From Tyto alba (lineage: Eukaryota > Chordata > Aves > Strigiformes > Tytonidae), in NCBI RefSeq assembly GCF_018691265.1, contig NW_024881283.1, positions 8,241,731 through 8,305,730 of the forward strand: 64,000 nt of DNA, read 5' to 3'. Below the pieces are notes generated by a model. The model did no database searches, was not told the DNA's origin, and saw only the letters and a program-made list of their open reading frames with translations. Below are positions 46,901-58,547 of this stretch, in pieces (the first letter of the stretch is position 1; each line of letters begins with the position of its first letter). The position numbers were made by a program, and so were the translations under genes.

Positions 46901-49900
46901 CCGCTGAAACAAGATCAAAGCTTTCCGGCACGGCACCATACACCGGCGGGAGTCACGCCACGTCCTGGTGCCAGTGCCAGGGAGGTGCCACCTTGCACGA
47001 GCACCCAGCGCCCCGGGGGATTTTCTCGCTGGAGCAGAAGCACACAGGAATAAGGAGAAGCAGCCGACAGCCCCCCAGGACCTGAGAGCAGGGCGCAGCT
47101 GCTGGCCTGGTTCATTAGCAGGGCGCCAAGACGACGATGGCAATTGCCGATTTTGTGATCAGGGACGCTGGCGGGATGGCGGGGGGGGGGGGGGGGGGGT
47201 GGAGGCATGCACCCAGCCCAGGAGGCACCCTCGGGCGCTCGGGATGGAGATGACTCCACCGTGAAGGCAGCAGAAAGCCGGCCGGGCGAGGCGGGGTGGA
47301 TCCCCTCACCTGAAAAACCACCAACTTCATTTCCCTGTTAGCCAAAACAAACATGAGCAAAACAGCCCCTTCCACCACACGCTCCGGCTCCACCTCGGAC
47401 ACCCGAGTCCAGCCATCCCCGGTGGCAGCCCAAAAATCCTGCTGTCTTCTTGAGACCCCCTTGGTCTCTGGTCCTGTCATGTACCAGGGAAGCCAGTGAC
47501 TCCCACATGAATCCTAAAACAAAAATCAACATTAACCAGCCTGATGATGGAAAGCTTGATGGTTTCCAACCCAGCCTCCCCAAACCAGGGACTCTCCGCT
47601 TCAGCAGCGGCACTCAGCCACCCCTCCTCCCAGGCGATGAAGAGGAAGAAGTGCTTCCTCTTCCCCCGGCGAGGAGTCACCGCCACGCCGCCGGTCCCGT
47701 CAGCACTCTTGCGGACCGCAGAGGTCTCGTGCGGCCCATTCAGCACCACCCAGGAACAATGTTTATCCTTGCAGGATGAAATCCTGGCGGCAGCGGCCCC
47801 GCGTCGGGAGGCGGCGCGTGCTGCCAGGCTGGCACAGCCACTTGGCTGCAGCAAGGGGTCTTCAAGCCCCAAGACCCCAGCCCTGGGGTCCAAACACCTC
47901 TAGTTGTATTTCTTACACCAAAACACAAGTGAAAAAAAGGAGTTTCTTCACAGATAGGCATGGCCGGGACTGCTGCCCACCATCAGGAAGGCTCCAGTCC
48001 CATGAGGAGGGGTCCAATGTGTTCCAGTTCATTTATACAAGGGTCCCACACCTCTTCTGACCACCTCAAGGTCTCCTCCAGTCCCTGGGAAGGTTGTCCC
48101 CTCCCTAATACTGACTCAGGTGAGGCAGACAAGGTGACAAGCCATGCCGTGCTGTCCCAATTCAAACAAGCCAGGCCACGTGCTGGACACCACGGAGCAG
48201 GCAGAGACAGCACCAGCTGCGGGAAAAGGCTTCTCAAGACACTACAGCTCCAGGTTTCCGCCCCCAGTCACGAAAAGAGTTAATTACCTAAAAGACAGGA
48301 TTTCACCGAGATTGATTAGTTAATGTTTACAGCGCTCTGAACAGGGAAAGCGTGACCTGTGATCAGCAGAGCCCAGCAGCGCTGCCTGCACCCTTGCGCT
48401 GCCGCAGCACAAAGCCACGTGCTGGTTCCTGCTTTCCCGAGGGGACAGGGGGTGTCAGCAGCCCCCCAAAAACGTGCCGGGAGGTATACACCATGGGAAT
48501 GGTGCAGCCTTCAGACACCGAGCCCCACTCGGCGTGTGGTGCACCCAGGGCAGGACGGACCAGGGCTTCCCTTCCTGGCCAGACCCCTCCGATCGGTGGC
48601 TCTGCCCCGGTGGCAGCACCCAGAGGGGTCCCTGAAAGCTCCGCCGTCACCCCCCGCGCTGCTGCCGTCATTCTCACCGGCGCCCGCGGCAGCAGCGCTG
48701 CACGTCCCAGCATGTGCCGAGGCACCATCATCCAACCATGAGGCAAGAGGGGCTGGAAGCCGCCCCACGCCGTGCCTCCTCAGCACGGCCTCGGGAAACC
48801 GGCCCGCTGGCTTTCAACCGGGCCAGACTGGGGAAGGTCCTGGTGCTGGAGGGTGCTGTGCCCCCCTCAGCGATCCCGGCAGCCGAAGGAAGCCACACTC
48901 CAAGCACTGTGCGGCGACACCGGAGCCTACACTCCCCAAATCCCCCTCCTTGAGCCCCATCCCCTTTGCTCTACCAACCCCCCTCGGGACCGGGGCGCAG
49001 CATCACGCAGCACCCAGCACCGGGTCCACCAGCAGCAGGGGTGGGTGCCCCCGCAGCACCCACGCCAGCTCCCGGCGCTGCTGCAAACCTCCTCCCCCAG
49101 CACGCCGGGGCGGGGGAGCATCCCAGCGAGCACCGGCGCCACAGCGATGCAGCACACCTACCCGGCACCCCGGCCCCTCCACGCAGGCAGCCTAAGGTGG
49201 GTGTTTTTATAAAGAAAGAAATCACAGAGATCTGCCAGCTGGTTAACCCCTGCTTGTCAGAGAAAGGCAGGATTCACAGCTCACTGCGCCAGCACCGGGA
49301 CCCTTCCCATGCCACCAACCTCCCTGCCTCCAGACCTGCCCCAGCTTGCTCCACGACAGAGGCCCTGCTACTCAGAATGATTTTCTTTTTTTTTTTTTTT
49401 TTTTCCTGTTTTAGCCTATTTGCTATTAGAAATAGAGTGGAGCTGTCTCATAAAAACGCAGGGAGGCATTTGCAATCCTGGCGTCAGCAGTACCAAGCGT
49501 CCTCCTTGCCCTCCGACAGCACGAGCCGGTGCCAGCAGCGCCGGGTCCTGGGTGCAGCCTGGCCACCACGAGCCAGCCACCGACCCCACGGGTCTTCCCA
49601 CGAGGCTTGGTGCCCAGCAGTCACATTTTCATCAAAACTCTTCATTTTTGCAGGATTAAGAGGGGGAGGGGACGAGCCAGTGAAAAACTTTTTCCGGACA
49701 GGAAAAACCAAGCCGTTTACAGGAGCTGCAGCAGGGGGAAAGCAGGGAAGAGACGACACGTCCACCAGCTCGGAGCCCAACGACCCAAACTGGAGGCGGG
49801 TGGGATGTCCTGGGACGGGTGGGGAGCTGGAAAGGAGTCGAAGGCAAAGGAAAGCTTTTTACAGACTATAAACATTCATTTCCCCTGCACCAAACAGGCA

Positions 49901-50870
49901 CCACAAACAAGATCAAACAGCACCCAGCAGGGTATTTCCAAGCAAGTGCCAGCTCTCTGCCATAACCTGGTGTAAAAAATTGGGCATTACCTAAAAAACC
50001 CTCCTTCCCAGGGGATCCCGGCTGCTCGGCAAAGGCACCGACAGCCGGAGCACGGGGCGGGCGAGGGGGGGCCCAGCCCGGCACTGCCGGCCGGCAATGC
50101 CGCAGCTGGACCAGCACAGACAGGCACTGTAATTTCAATTTCTTTTTTGGAACAAAGCAAAACCAATGCAAACGACAGCTCTTTCCATGCCAGCCGCTGG
50201 CACCCGCCACACCGTTTCCTCCGCGTCTCCACGCTGAACCCAACTACATCAAAGGGGCTTTTTATTAATAAAAGTTTGTCAAGTACTTGGACGAGCCCGA
50301 GTCACGTTGCCCCGCGCCTTTCCAAAGTGCCCGAAGAGGCTTTTATTCCCCGCTCCCTATGAAAGCGGAGCAAGGCTGCGTGTTTCTCCCACCTCTGGGA
50401 GGTTTGAGTGGCACCCCCTGAATCGGGGAACCGGGGAATCCATTATTCCCCTTTCTCTGCAGGCAGAAAGGAAAAGGAAACAGGCGCCGCGAGCGCCTGG
50501 CTCCTCTCGCCTCGGCCATCCACATTTTAAAAGAGTCTTGGCTGCTAAACTTACAAAACAGAGCGCTAGGAGCCCTGTGGGGCTGAAATCTGGGCTCCAG
50601 GACAAGTCTATCTCTGCAGCGAGGAGAAAAAAAATAAATAATAAGAATGGAGACGAACGCAACTCCCGGAGATGAGCCACCGACATCAAAACTGCACACT
50701 CACTGCCGGTACCGACACCGGCACAGCCGCCGACACCGCGGCCTTGGGAGCACATCGGCCCCTCGTCCCTGCCTGGCCCCACGGGGGGCTGCGGGGACAC
50801 GGGGGCAGCCGGAGCAGGGACGGGGGACGGTGGGTCCCCACGTACCCTCATGCCACCCCAGGGTAAGGGC
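40915..50870. other. MACF1 5' intron sequence
   Basis: About 10 kb between two first exons. Contains A-rich tracts (42758-42792), a 19-G run (47181-47199), a T run (49386-49404), a 27-bp duplication (46154-46207) and a candidate 25-nt mini-exon (47310-47334). AT-richer around 44.0-44.3 kb. No family-matched exon. Confidence 0.65.
46154..46207. repeat. Perfect-to-near-perfect 27-bp tandem duplication
   Basis: Two adjacent copies starting CCAGGATCCATCCACAG, at 46154 and 46181, differing at the last base. Confidence 0.85.
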
Positions 50871-51420
50871 GCAGGGTTGGTGGGTGTCGGGGTGCTCTGA
50901 GCGGCAAGGTGGGGTGCTGGGGTGCCAGGGAGCCCACGCAGGGGATGCAGGGACCCCCCCCCCCCCCCCTTCCTCATGGAGGGATGCTGAGCCCCTGGGC
51001 AGCCCACACAGGGACCGCAGGACCCCCACACAGGGATGCTGAGCCCCAGGACACTCCATGAAAGGGACACAAGGACCCCAGGACACCCACGCAAGGATGC
51101 TGAGCCTCCAGGCAGCCCACAGGGGGACACAGGGACCCCCACGGAGGGATGCTGAGCCCCCAGGTAGCCAACACGGGGACCCCAGGACACCCACGCAGGG
51201 GACACCAGGGCCACTCATCCCTTGGGCACCCCACGCAGTTTAGCCAAGGGAACACTCAGACCCCGGGCACCCCACGCAGGGACACCCTCCACTCGGGCAC
51301 CGCACACAGGGGACCCCGCAGACCCCACTCTGGGGACCCCAGGGACACTCACGCCCCAGCCACCTCACGCAGGGGGTCATTCGGCCCTCAGGCACCCCAC
51401 GCGGGGCCGCCGGAGCCCCC
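50870..51420. repeat. Minisatellite with alternating 52/61-bp units
   Basis: The word GGATGCTGAGCC recurs at about 50982, 51034, 51095 and 51147 (spacing 52, 61, 52), within CAGGGACCCC-type filler that continues to about 51420. It lies just downstream (lower coordinates) of the MAGY first exon. Confidence 0.8.
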
Positions 51421-51542
51421 CGCGCCCCGGCACAAGGGGGGGCTCTGGCTCAACCCCCCCCCCCCCCCCCCAACACACACCGCGGGGCGGCCCCCGCCGC
51501 GCTCCAGGCCCCGCCGCGGGCCCCGCCGAGCACCGGCGGTAC

Positions 51543-51636
51543 CTTTATAACGCTCCAGCACGTCCTCGTAGGCCTGGACGAACTCCTTCTCCTGGCTGCG
51601 GTTGGCCGGGAGCAGCCCCGGCACGTACCCGGCCAT
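51543..51636 (-). CDS. MACF1: MACF1 alternative first exon (MAGY... N-terminus)
   Basis: ATG at 51636-51634 in a strong start context (GCCGCCATGG). 31 codons plus one base end in QAYEDVLERYK and G|GTACC, phase 1, which gives K-D-E-R-D when joined to the exon at 22582. The tail matches the corresponding DST first exon (MAGY...QAYEDVLERYK) and resembles a plectin one (MAGP...QAYEEVREKYK), so this is the MACF1 member of an old spectraplakin/plakin first-exon class. It sits in a small CpG island (about 51.44-51.88 kb) suited to its own promoter. The donor is weaker than consensus. Acidic/aromatic tail, no membrane segment. Confidence 0.87.
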
Positions 51637-51892
51637 GGCGGCCTTTGTGCCGGCGGGCCCGGCGCTGCTGCCGCCGCGGCGCCCAGGGCCGCTCTGCGCC
51701 CAGCCCGCTTCCGCCCGCCCCGCCGGCCACGCCCACCGCCGCCGGCCACGCCCACGGAGGCACCGCCCCCCTGGGGGGGACGCTCCGCCCTCTTGTGTAG
51801 GTCACGCCCCTATGGGACCCGCCCCGGGCTCGCCGCGCCCCCTGGTGGCGGCGCGGGGCGGCCCCCGGCGGGAGGGGCGGGGCCAGCGGGAG

Positions 51893-52316
51893 TGACATTA
51901 GGAGTGACACCGGGAGTGACACCGGGAGTGACACCGGGAGGGGACGGAGACACTGGGTGTGACACCAGGAGTGACACCGGGAGGGGACATCGGGAGTGAC
52001 ACCGAGAGGGGGACAAGAGACACCAGGAGTGACACTGGGAGGGGGACAGGGACATTGGGAGTGACACTGGGAGGGGACATCGGGAGCGACACCAGGAGTG
52101 ATAGGGACACCGGGAGTGACACCGGGAGGGGACATCGGGAGTGACACCGGGAGAGGAACAAGAGACACCAGTAGTGACACCGGGAGGGAGACAGGGACAC
52201 CGGGAGTGACACCAGGAGGGGACACTGGGAGTGACACTGGGAGGTTACACTGGGAGTGACACCAGGAGTGACTCTGGGAGTGACACCGGGAGGGGACAGG
52301 GACACCGGGCAGGGCC
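51893..52316. repeat. Minisatellite of GGGAGTGACACC-type units
   Basis: More than 20 copies of GGAGTGACAC followed by variable CGGGAGGGGACA spacers. It starts about 260 nt upstream (minus strand) of the MAGY ATG. Confidence 0.88.
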
Positions 52317-52382
52317 ACCGGTGGTGACGGGGCCTCCCAGCAACACCACTGCCGCCCAGCACCGCCTGGCTCCCAGAGCTCC

Positions 52383-52805
52383 CCAGTGGCAACCAGTGAT
52401 CCCAGCGCCACCCAGTGCTGCAGCCCAGTGCAACCCAGTGCATCCCAGTGCAACCCAGTGCATCCCAGTGCATCCCAGTGCATCCCAGTGCAACCCAGTG
52501 CATCCCGGTGCAACCCGGTGCAACCCGGTGCAACCCGGTGCATCCCGGTGCAACCCGGTGCATCCCAGTGCAAGCCAGTGCATCCCAGTGCAACCCGGTG
52601 CATCCCGGTGCAACCCAGTGCATCCCAGTGCATCCCAGTGCACACCCAGTGCATCCCGGTGCATCCCGGTGCATCCCAGCGAGCCCAGAGTGCCGCAGCC
52701 CAGTGAGCCCAGTGCATCCCCGTACATCCCAGTGAACCCAGAGCACTGCATCCCAGTGAGCCCAGAGCACTGCATCCCAGTGCATCCCAGCACATCCCAG
52801 TGAGC
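52383..52805. repeat. Decamer minisatellite (CATCCCAGTG / CAACCCAGTG / CAACCCGGTG)
   Basis: About 40 ten-bp units with regular phase; variants differ at positions 3 and 7. The regular run is clearest at 52431-52680 and degenerates toward 52805. It produces long spurious open frames on both strands because a ten-base unit cycles all frames. Confidence 0.92.
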
Positions 52806-55800
52806 CCAGAGCGCCGCAGCCCAGCGCATCCCGGCATCTCTAAGTGCCACAAGGGCATCACCTCCCGGTGCACCCAGTACATCCTGGGCACCCAAAGCAC
52901 TGCTTCCCACTGTACCCACACCACTGCATCCCAGTGCACCCAAGCTGGGGAGCACCTCAGCTGCACCCCCCCTCCCAACCAGGCCGGGGGGGCCCGATCC
53001 TGCCCCACCCCAGGGGCCACCCAGCCGGGCACCCAATCCCGGGGCTCCGCACCCCACTCCCGCCACCAGTATGGGCACTGAGGGGGGGCTGTCGGCCCCG
53101 GGGGGGTCCCCAGGGCTGTGAAAGAGGGCAGCCCCACATGTCACCCGTGGGGTGCTGGGGACTATTAGCCCCCCTCCCCATTTTAACCCCTCGTGGGCCA
53201 AGACCAGGAGGGGTCAGACGCTGCTGGGGATGGGGCACGGGGAAGGGCCCCCCCTACTCTGCTTTTGCAAAATCTTTTATTTCAGGGTGAATCTGGGAGG
53301 GATTTATCCCCTGGGGTGTATTCCAGGGGGGGGGGGGGGGGGTGTCAGGCTCCCACCTCGGGGTCTCCCGCGTGGGGGTCTGTCCCCACTGTCACTGGCT
53401 GCCTCAGCTCCCACCCCTGCAGCCTCCTGCCAGGACGGGAATGGGGTGCAGCAGTGAGCCAGGCCCCTCAGCATCTTTTGGGGGGGGAGCATGGGGGGGA
53501 GGCGGGGAAGCCCTCAGCATCACCCTTGGGGGGGTTTGGAGGGGGCAGGAAGACCCCACTGAGGGGCACGGTGAGGCCAGGGGCAAACACCTTGGGGAAA
53601 CGGGGATGGGGGACAGAGCCAAAGCTGTCTGGCACCCCCATATTCACCAGAAACACACCCCCCTCCTCCGGCCCCCCCAGCAACTCTGGACATGTCAGAG
53701 CAAAATCTCCCACAGACACCGCGGTTACGGGGTCACGGGGTGACCGCCCCCACGGCCAGGGGACACCCCAGTCCCCCCAACCCCCCAGCGCTCGGCTCAT
53801 GGGGCTCCCCCTCCCCATGCCCCCCCCCGGGCTGCCCTGCCCCCCACCCACACACACACACTGGGGCAAATCTCAGCCTTTTTTGGCCGAGGCAAAATGT
53901 TGCTTTTTCACCCTGGCTGCACCGTTGCCATGGCAACCGGAGGGCCAGGCTCCGCCAGCTGGGTAACCACGGCAACGAGAAAAGCCCCATCCCTCCCCGC
54001 ACAGACATCGTGGGTCTCCCCACTATCGCCCAGGGGCCCCCCAAACCTCCCAGTGGCACCCCAGGGTGGGAGGGGGGGGCTGCACCCCCCATCCCTCCGG
54101 GTGTTAACCACCATCATCATCCTCCTCCTCCAGCAGCCCTTGGCCTTGGGGGGGGGGGGGGGTCGGGGGGGGTGTTGGGGAGGTTGTCAAACAAATCACC
54201 CCCTTCATCCCAGTTTTGGCGGCATCTCCCCTTCATTAGGAAAAGTAATTAACGGCGCACCGAGCGCGGGTGCCCGGCTGCATCGGCGGGTGTCTCTGGC
54301 GGGGGGGGCGGGAAGCGGGGGGAGGAAGGAGGGTTTCAATCCGGGCGACCGCGCCGGCGCGGCGGCCTCGTGGCGCGGCCGCCTTTGTGCCCAGCGGTGC
54401 CGAGGCAGGACAGCCAGCCCTGGGTGACACCGCATCCCCCCCCCTGACCCCAACGGCCATGGGGGCCATGGCTCTGCCACCCCCCCAACCCCCCCAAAAC
54501 ACAGCCGACCCCAAAACCCCCATCCCAGGGAACGGGGCGACGCGCCGGCCGGCTGGCGCTTCAGAAATCCTCGCCTGGGCAGGGGGAGAGCTGCTCGAAA
54601 GCTGCCCCGGCCCCACGCGTGGGTGGGCTCTGCGGCTCCCCAGGCAGCGGGGGAATAAGGAGGTTTGTTCCCCGCTCCCCGAGAACGAAGCCCCTCTCCC
54701 TCCTCTGCCTCTGCCCGTGGCTCGGGGGACGCTCCCCGGGGACAAAGGGCTCCCAGGAGCCTTTTCCCGCAGCCCCAGCACAGCCCCCGGGAAGCCCCCG
54801 TGACGCCTCTCCCGTCACCCCTGACCGCTGCCGCTGTCACCCGCTCGCCCCTCGCGCCCTTGTCCCCCCCCTTCCTACCCCAGCATCACCCCAGCATCAC
54901 ACCCCCCCCCCAGCAGACCGCGACCCCTGGCAAGATCAAGTACAACCAGGTTTAGGATGAAAGGGCCTTTTCTTCCAAAAGCAGCATGTGTGTCTGTGCG
55001 CGTCCGGCCGCCCGTGTTCGTCCCTGTCCCCCCCCCCAGTCATCACCCTCACCCCCCCTGCCAAGCAACCGGAGTGAGACAGAGCGACGCGGGGCCGAGG
55101 GCTGGACTCTGACCCTTCCTCATCCCCCTCCTCTTCTGCCTCCCCCGTGCCACCACCTCCCAGGGTGATGCCAGCAAAGCAGGGAACGGCTCCGGAGGCA
55201 CCGAAGGCGCAGGCACACACAGCCCTGGGGGGGGCAAGGGACCTTATGGGAGGTGCCCCGCGGGGGTCCCCAGTCCCACACGATGCCCAGGCTCCATCCT
55301 CACCACTGGTTTGGTCCCCAGTGCCCCTTCTCGGGGGGGTCCCAGGGAGCCGAGCCCTGTCCCCCTCCCCAGGTGCCAGCTCCCCTGGGACACATTCCAG
55401 CAGCCGCCGTCCCCAGTCCCCCATCAAGCCCAGTCCCCAAACCCCACGGCGGGGACAAGCAGGGGGACAGCCAACACCCTGCAGAGAGTCCCGCTGAATA
55501 ATGCAAGGATCTGAATCAATATTTCAGCTCATTTTCAAAACTGGTGACACAAAACTGTCTCCAAACTCTTTCTTCCCAGCTCAGCACTGTCTAGCTGCAC
55601 CTCACGAGTTATTTTTATTGGGGAATCTGCATGAGACTGGGTTTTGTGACATCCCCCTTGCCTTTAATCACGGGCTGGATTCAGCCAGCATGACGACAAG
55701 CGCTCGGCATCCCGGGCAGGCGGGGAGAAACGCAGCTAAGGAAATGGCTGTGCCTCAGCTGGGTCCAGCCCCAGGGCACGGGAGGGTGCTCAGCACCCAG

Positions 55801-57069
55801 CAGGATGGGGATTTGGGGGCAGAGCTGGTCCCTGGGCTGTGATGGGTACGGTGGTGGTCCCAGTAGCCCGGCTGCCTCCCAGCCTTGGCGATGCTGGTGT
55901 TTGGGGCCGAGCCGGCCGCACCCTAAGCGTTTGTTTCCCCCAGCCCCAGACAGCGCGTTTTCAAGAAGCATCATTTGAATCAACTGGTTCTTCCTGCCCC
56001 AAGACGCCCGCGAGCTGGGACGGCACAACCCGCCCGAGCGGCACCACGGCACAGCCAGAGCCACACGCTCCCCAGTGCTCCCAGTCTGAGTCCCCACAGG
56101 GTGCAGAGCCCAGCGCTGGGGCCGATTTGCCCGTCGGCTGGGGGCTGCCGGGGCAGAGCGGGCACCGCGGGAGCTCACCGCTCTCACCCACGCCTCGCCA
56201 GCGAAATGAAAACTGGGGTTCCCTTGGCGGGGCAGCCGGGAACAGCCTGGCCAGGGCTCGGCGGGGGCCCCTCAGCACGGCCTCAAATCTCTGTTTGCTC
56301 CAGCAAGAGCAGATCAAAGGCCCCCGGGGTGTGGGGAGGAAGGCCCAGAGCCCAGCAGCCACGGATCAAAGCCCCCCGACGGTCGTTTGTCCCGGGGTGA
56401 AGAAGCAAATCCTAACTCCGGCACCCGGGGCCACCACCCCGAGCAAAGCTCCTCCACCCTCCCTTCCCGCAGTGGGGTCCCCACCAGCTCCATCAACCGG
56501 CACTTGGAGAAGGAGCCCTCAGCCACGGTGGGTCCATCCCTGGCTTTGTTTCTCCTTCCCATCCCCGTCCCTTCGCCTGGGCTGTGACAGCAGCCAGCGG
56601 GTGAGGGGACGCACGGGGGGTGAGCGTCCCCTCCACACTGCGGCAGCGCAGGGACCCCGGGGTGTCCCGATGACCACAGCGATGGGGCTGGGCGGGAATC
56701 ACAAACTTTCCAGGGCAAATTCCTCCCCAGAGCCTGGCCAAGGGCATTGTTCCACCAAGGAGCCATTTAGTCCTTAATTAGGCATTTTTATGTCACCCAA
56801 ACGAGTTGGAGGTGTCCAGTCAGCCCTTAGCCCCGGCGTGCTGAGGTGAGCCCTGCCCTGACAGGACAAAGCCATCACAGAACCGGCCCTCGGCCACCAA
56901 AGGCCATCTCCATCCCTCCCCTCCCCACCCCACCCGTCCGCAGGCTCCCTGGGGAGCAACGGGGGACAGGGGTGACCCCAAAATCATCTCAGCCACTGCG
57001 GGGGGAGCCTGGGGACCCCCGTCTGCCCATCCCTGGGGGGACTCGCTGCGCAACAGAGCGCTGCCTTAC
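52806..57069. other. MACF1 5' intron sequence between the two upstream first exons
   Basis: 4.3 kb with G runs (about 53329-53342 and 54150-54162) and GC-rich blocks at 54.2-54.9 kb. No family-matched exon. Confidence 0.65.
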
Positions 57070-57328
57070 CTGCGACCCTGACGACAGCCCTCTCGGCCGG
57101 GTCCAGCACCGAGTCCTGGCTCTTCCGCTTCCTCTGCTCGTGGAGGGGTAAATTCCAGGGCAAGGTGTCCCCAGCGGGGCAGGGGGAGAGGCTGCCCGAG
57201 CGCTCGCTGCGGTAGGAGCGCTCGCTCCGGCACGACCGCTCACTCCGGCACGACCGCTCGCTGAGGGTCTCCTCGTCGGAGGACGACATGGCCCACGGCG
57301 CGGGCAGGACGTCCCCACGGGCAGCCGC
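57070..57328 (-). CDS. MACF1: MACF1 canonical first coding exon (MSSSDEET N-terminus)
   Basis: ATG at 57289-57287. It encodes 73 residues plus one base: a Ser/Arg/Glu-rich tail with degenerate SER-SCR repeats, then GDTLPWNLPLHEQ and VLDPAERAVVRVA, which match the known MACF1 N-terminus almost residue for residue. The same PGDTLPWNL...VLDPAERAV core occurs in DST and plectin. The donor is CAG|GTAAGG; phase 1 joins GCA G to AT GAG (A-D-E) of the 62-nt exon. A strong pyrimidine-rich acceptor (CTTCTGCAG) ends at 57329, so this is an internal exon with 39 nt before the ATG. Those 39 nt are open in frame. Confidence 0.95.
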
Positions 57329-58547
57329 CTGCAGAAGGAGGGAAGAGCGCGTGACGCCGGGTGCTGGGGGTGCTGGAGAAGGGACCGTCCCCCCACGTCT
57401 GACTCTGCCCGAGCACAGGTGAATCAGCCCTCCTGGAGCTCCCAAACGCTGCCTCAGTTTCGCCCCCCTTGGCTGATCTGATGGCTGGGGGTCCTGGGGA
57501 TGGGGACAGTGGCACGGCCACCGCTCCACCAGCAAAGCCCACACTGGCATCCCCGGCACCGGCTCACTCCCACAAAGCAAAGTCCAACCTTTTGGGTTCG
57601 ATTTCTTTGTGCTCGGTACAAGAAGAAGCCATCAGATCGGCGCTGCCCTTTGTACCTGCAGTTTTTCCCCTCGCAGAGTGGGAACAGCTTTAAAAATCCT
57701 GTTAATCATGGTAGGGGAAAATGGTAGGGCTTTCTGTAGCACGCAGGGAGTGAGCTGTGCCGCGTATACACGCTGGGCAAATAAGCACCTTGCATGAGAC
57801 ATATTTAAAATAATTCTCATTGTGTCCTCTAGCTCGACCAGGAAAAATGCACATGAAATGACTGAGACTCCTACAACCGATGTGCCGCGGCAGAGGAGCC
57901 GCCTCCATCGCGCGGAGCCTTTCCTTATTATCATCATTTAATCAGCAAAACAAGAACAAAGAGACCCAAAAAAAAAAAAAAACATTGAAAGAAAGGGAGA
58001 AAGGATTCCATGAGTCATTCACCCCCCATTGAAAAGCCGCAAAAAAGGAATCGCGGCCCAAAATCGCGTCTCCCCCGGCAGCTGCCCTGGCACCTGCACC
58101 GAGGGGCTCAGCCCTGGCCCTGCTTTTGGGGGACCCGCGGGTGTGGGGCTGAGGGGGGGGGGGGGTGTTTCGGGGGGGCGGGGAGGGTCTGGGTGCCCCG
58201 GGCGAGGCGGGGCCGGGGGCTGGAGCCCCGGCTTTGCGGTGCGGGAGGCAGCGGGGTGCGGGCACGGCGCTGCGGGGACACACCGGGCTGCCCTGATCCC
58301 CGCTCCCCACCGGATCCTGACCCCCCTCGACCCGGTCCTGTCGTGTCCCCCCCCACCCCCCGGTCGGCATCCTCCGGTGCCCGCAGCCCCAGCCCGGCCC
58401 CGGCGGCTGCTGCCCCCCCCTTTCCCGCTCCATCCCCGCCGCCTTCCCAGCCCCGCTCCATCTCCTGCCGCTCCCGCTCCATCCCCCGCTCCATCCGCCG
58501 CCCTTCCCCGCTCCCTCCCCGGTGCCCGCAGCCCCGGCCCCGCTCAC
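57329..58547. other. Intron or 5' flank between the putative UTR exon and the MSSSDEET exon
   Basis: Contains an AT-richer block at about 57.56-57.96 kb that contrasts with the GC-rich flanks (possible conserved non-coding element). No exon recognised. Confidence 0.6.

Larger units (their letters stand above)
457..57328 (-). other. MACF1: MACF1 gene, 5' part (gene span within window)
   Basis: Minus-strand gene for the spectraplakin MACF1/ACF7, a giant cytoplasmic linker of actin filaments and microtubules. Twenty shared exons (22582 down to 457) plus alternative first exons were placed by matching translated blocks to the MACF1 family and checking that every boundary has AG/GT and a compatible phase. 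The canonical chain has 883 codons: unique N-terminus 1-73, CH1 about 78-181, CH2 about 194-298, then plakin-domain spectrin repeats, with the SH3 starting near 865. The rest of the protein (spectrin rod, EF hands, GAR domain) lies outside the window. DST is the main alternative identity and fits less well in residues 508-600. Confidence 0.96.

Noticed and set aside
50695..50746. ATG-starting 52-nt phase-1 block before GTGAGT
   Set aside because: The peptide is Gly/Val/Cys low complexity from GGT/GTC-rich DNA next to a minisatellite. The final base A would give Asn, not the Asp kept by the other first exons.
51545..53137. 530-codon minus-strand open frame over the minisatellites and the MAGY exon
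   Set aside because: It is made of decamer and 12-bp repeat units read in a frame different from the MAGY exon, with no domain. Repeat artefact.
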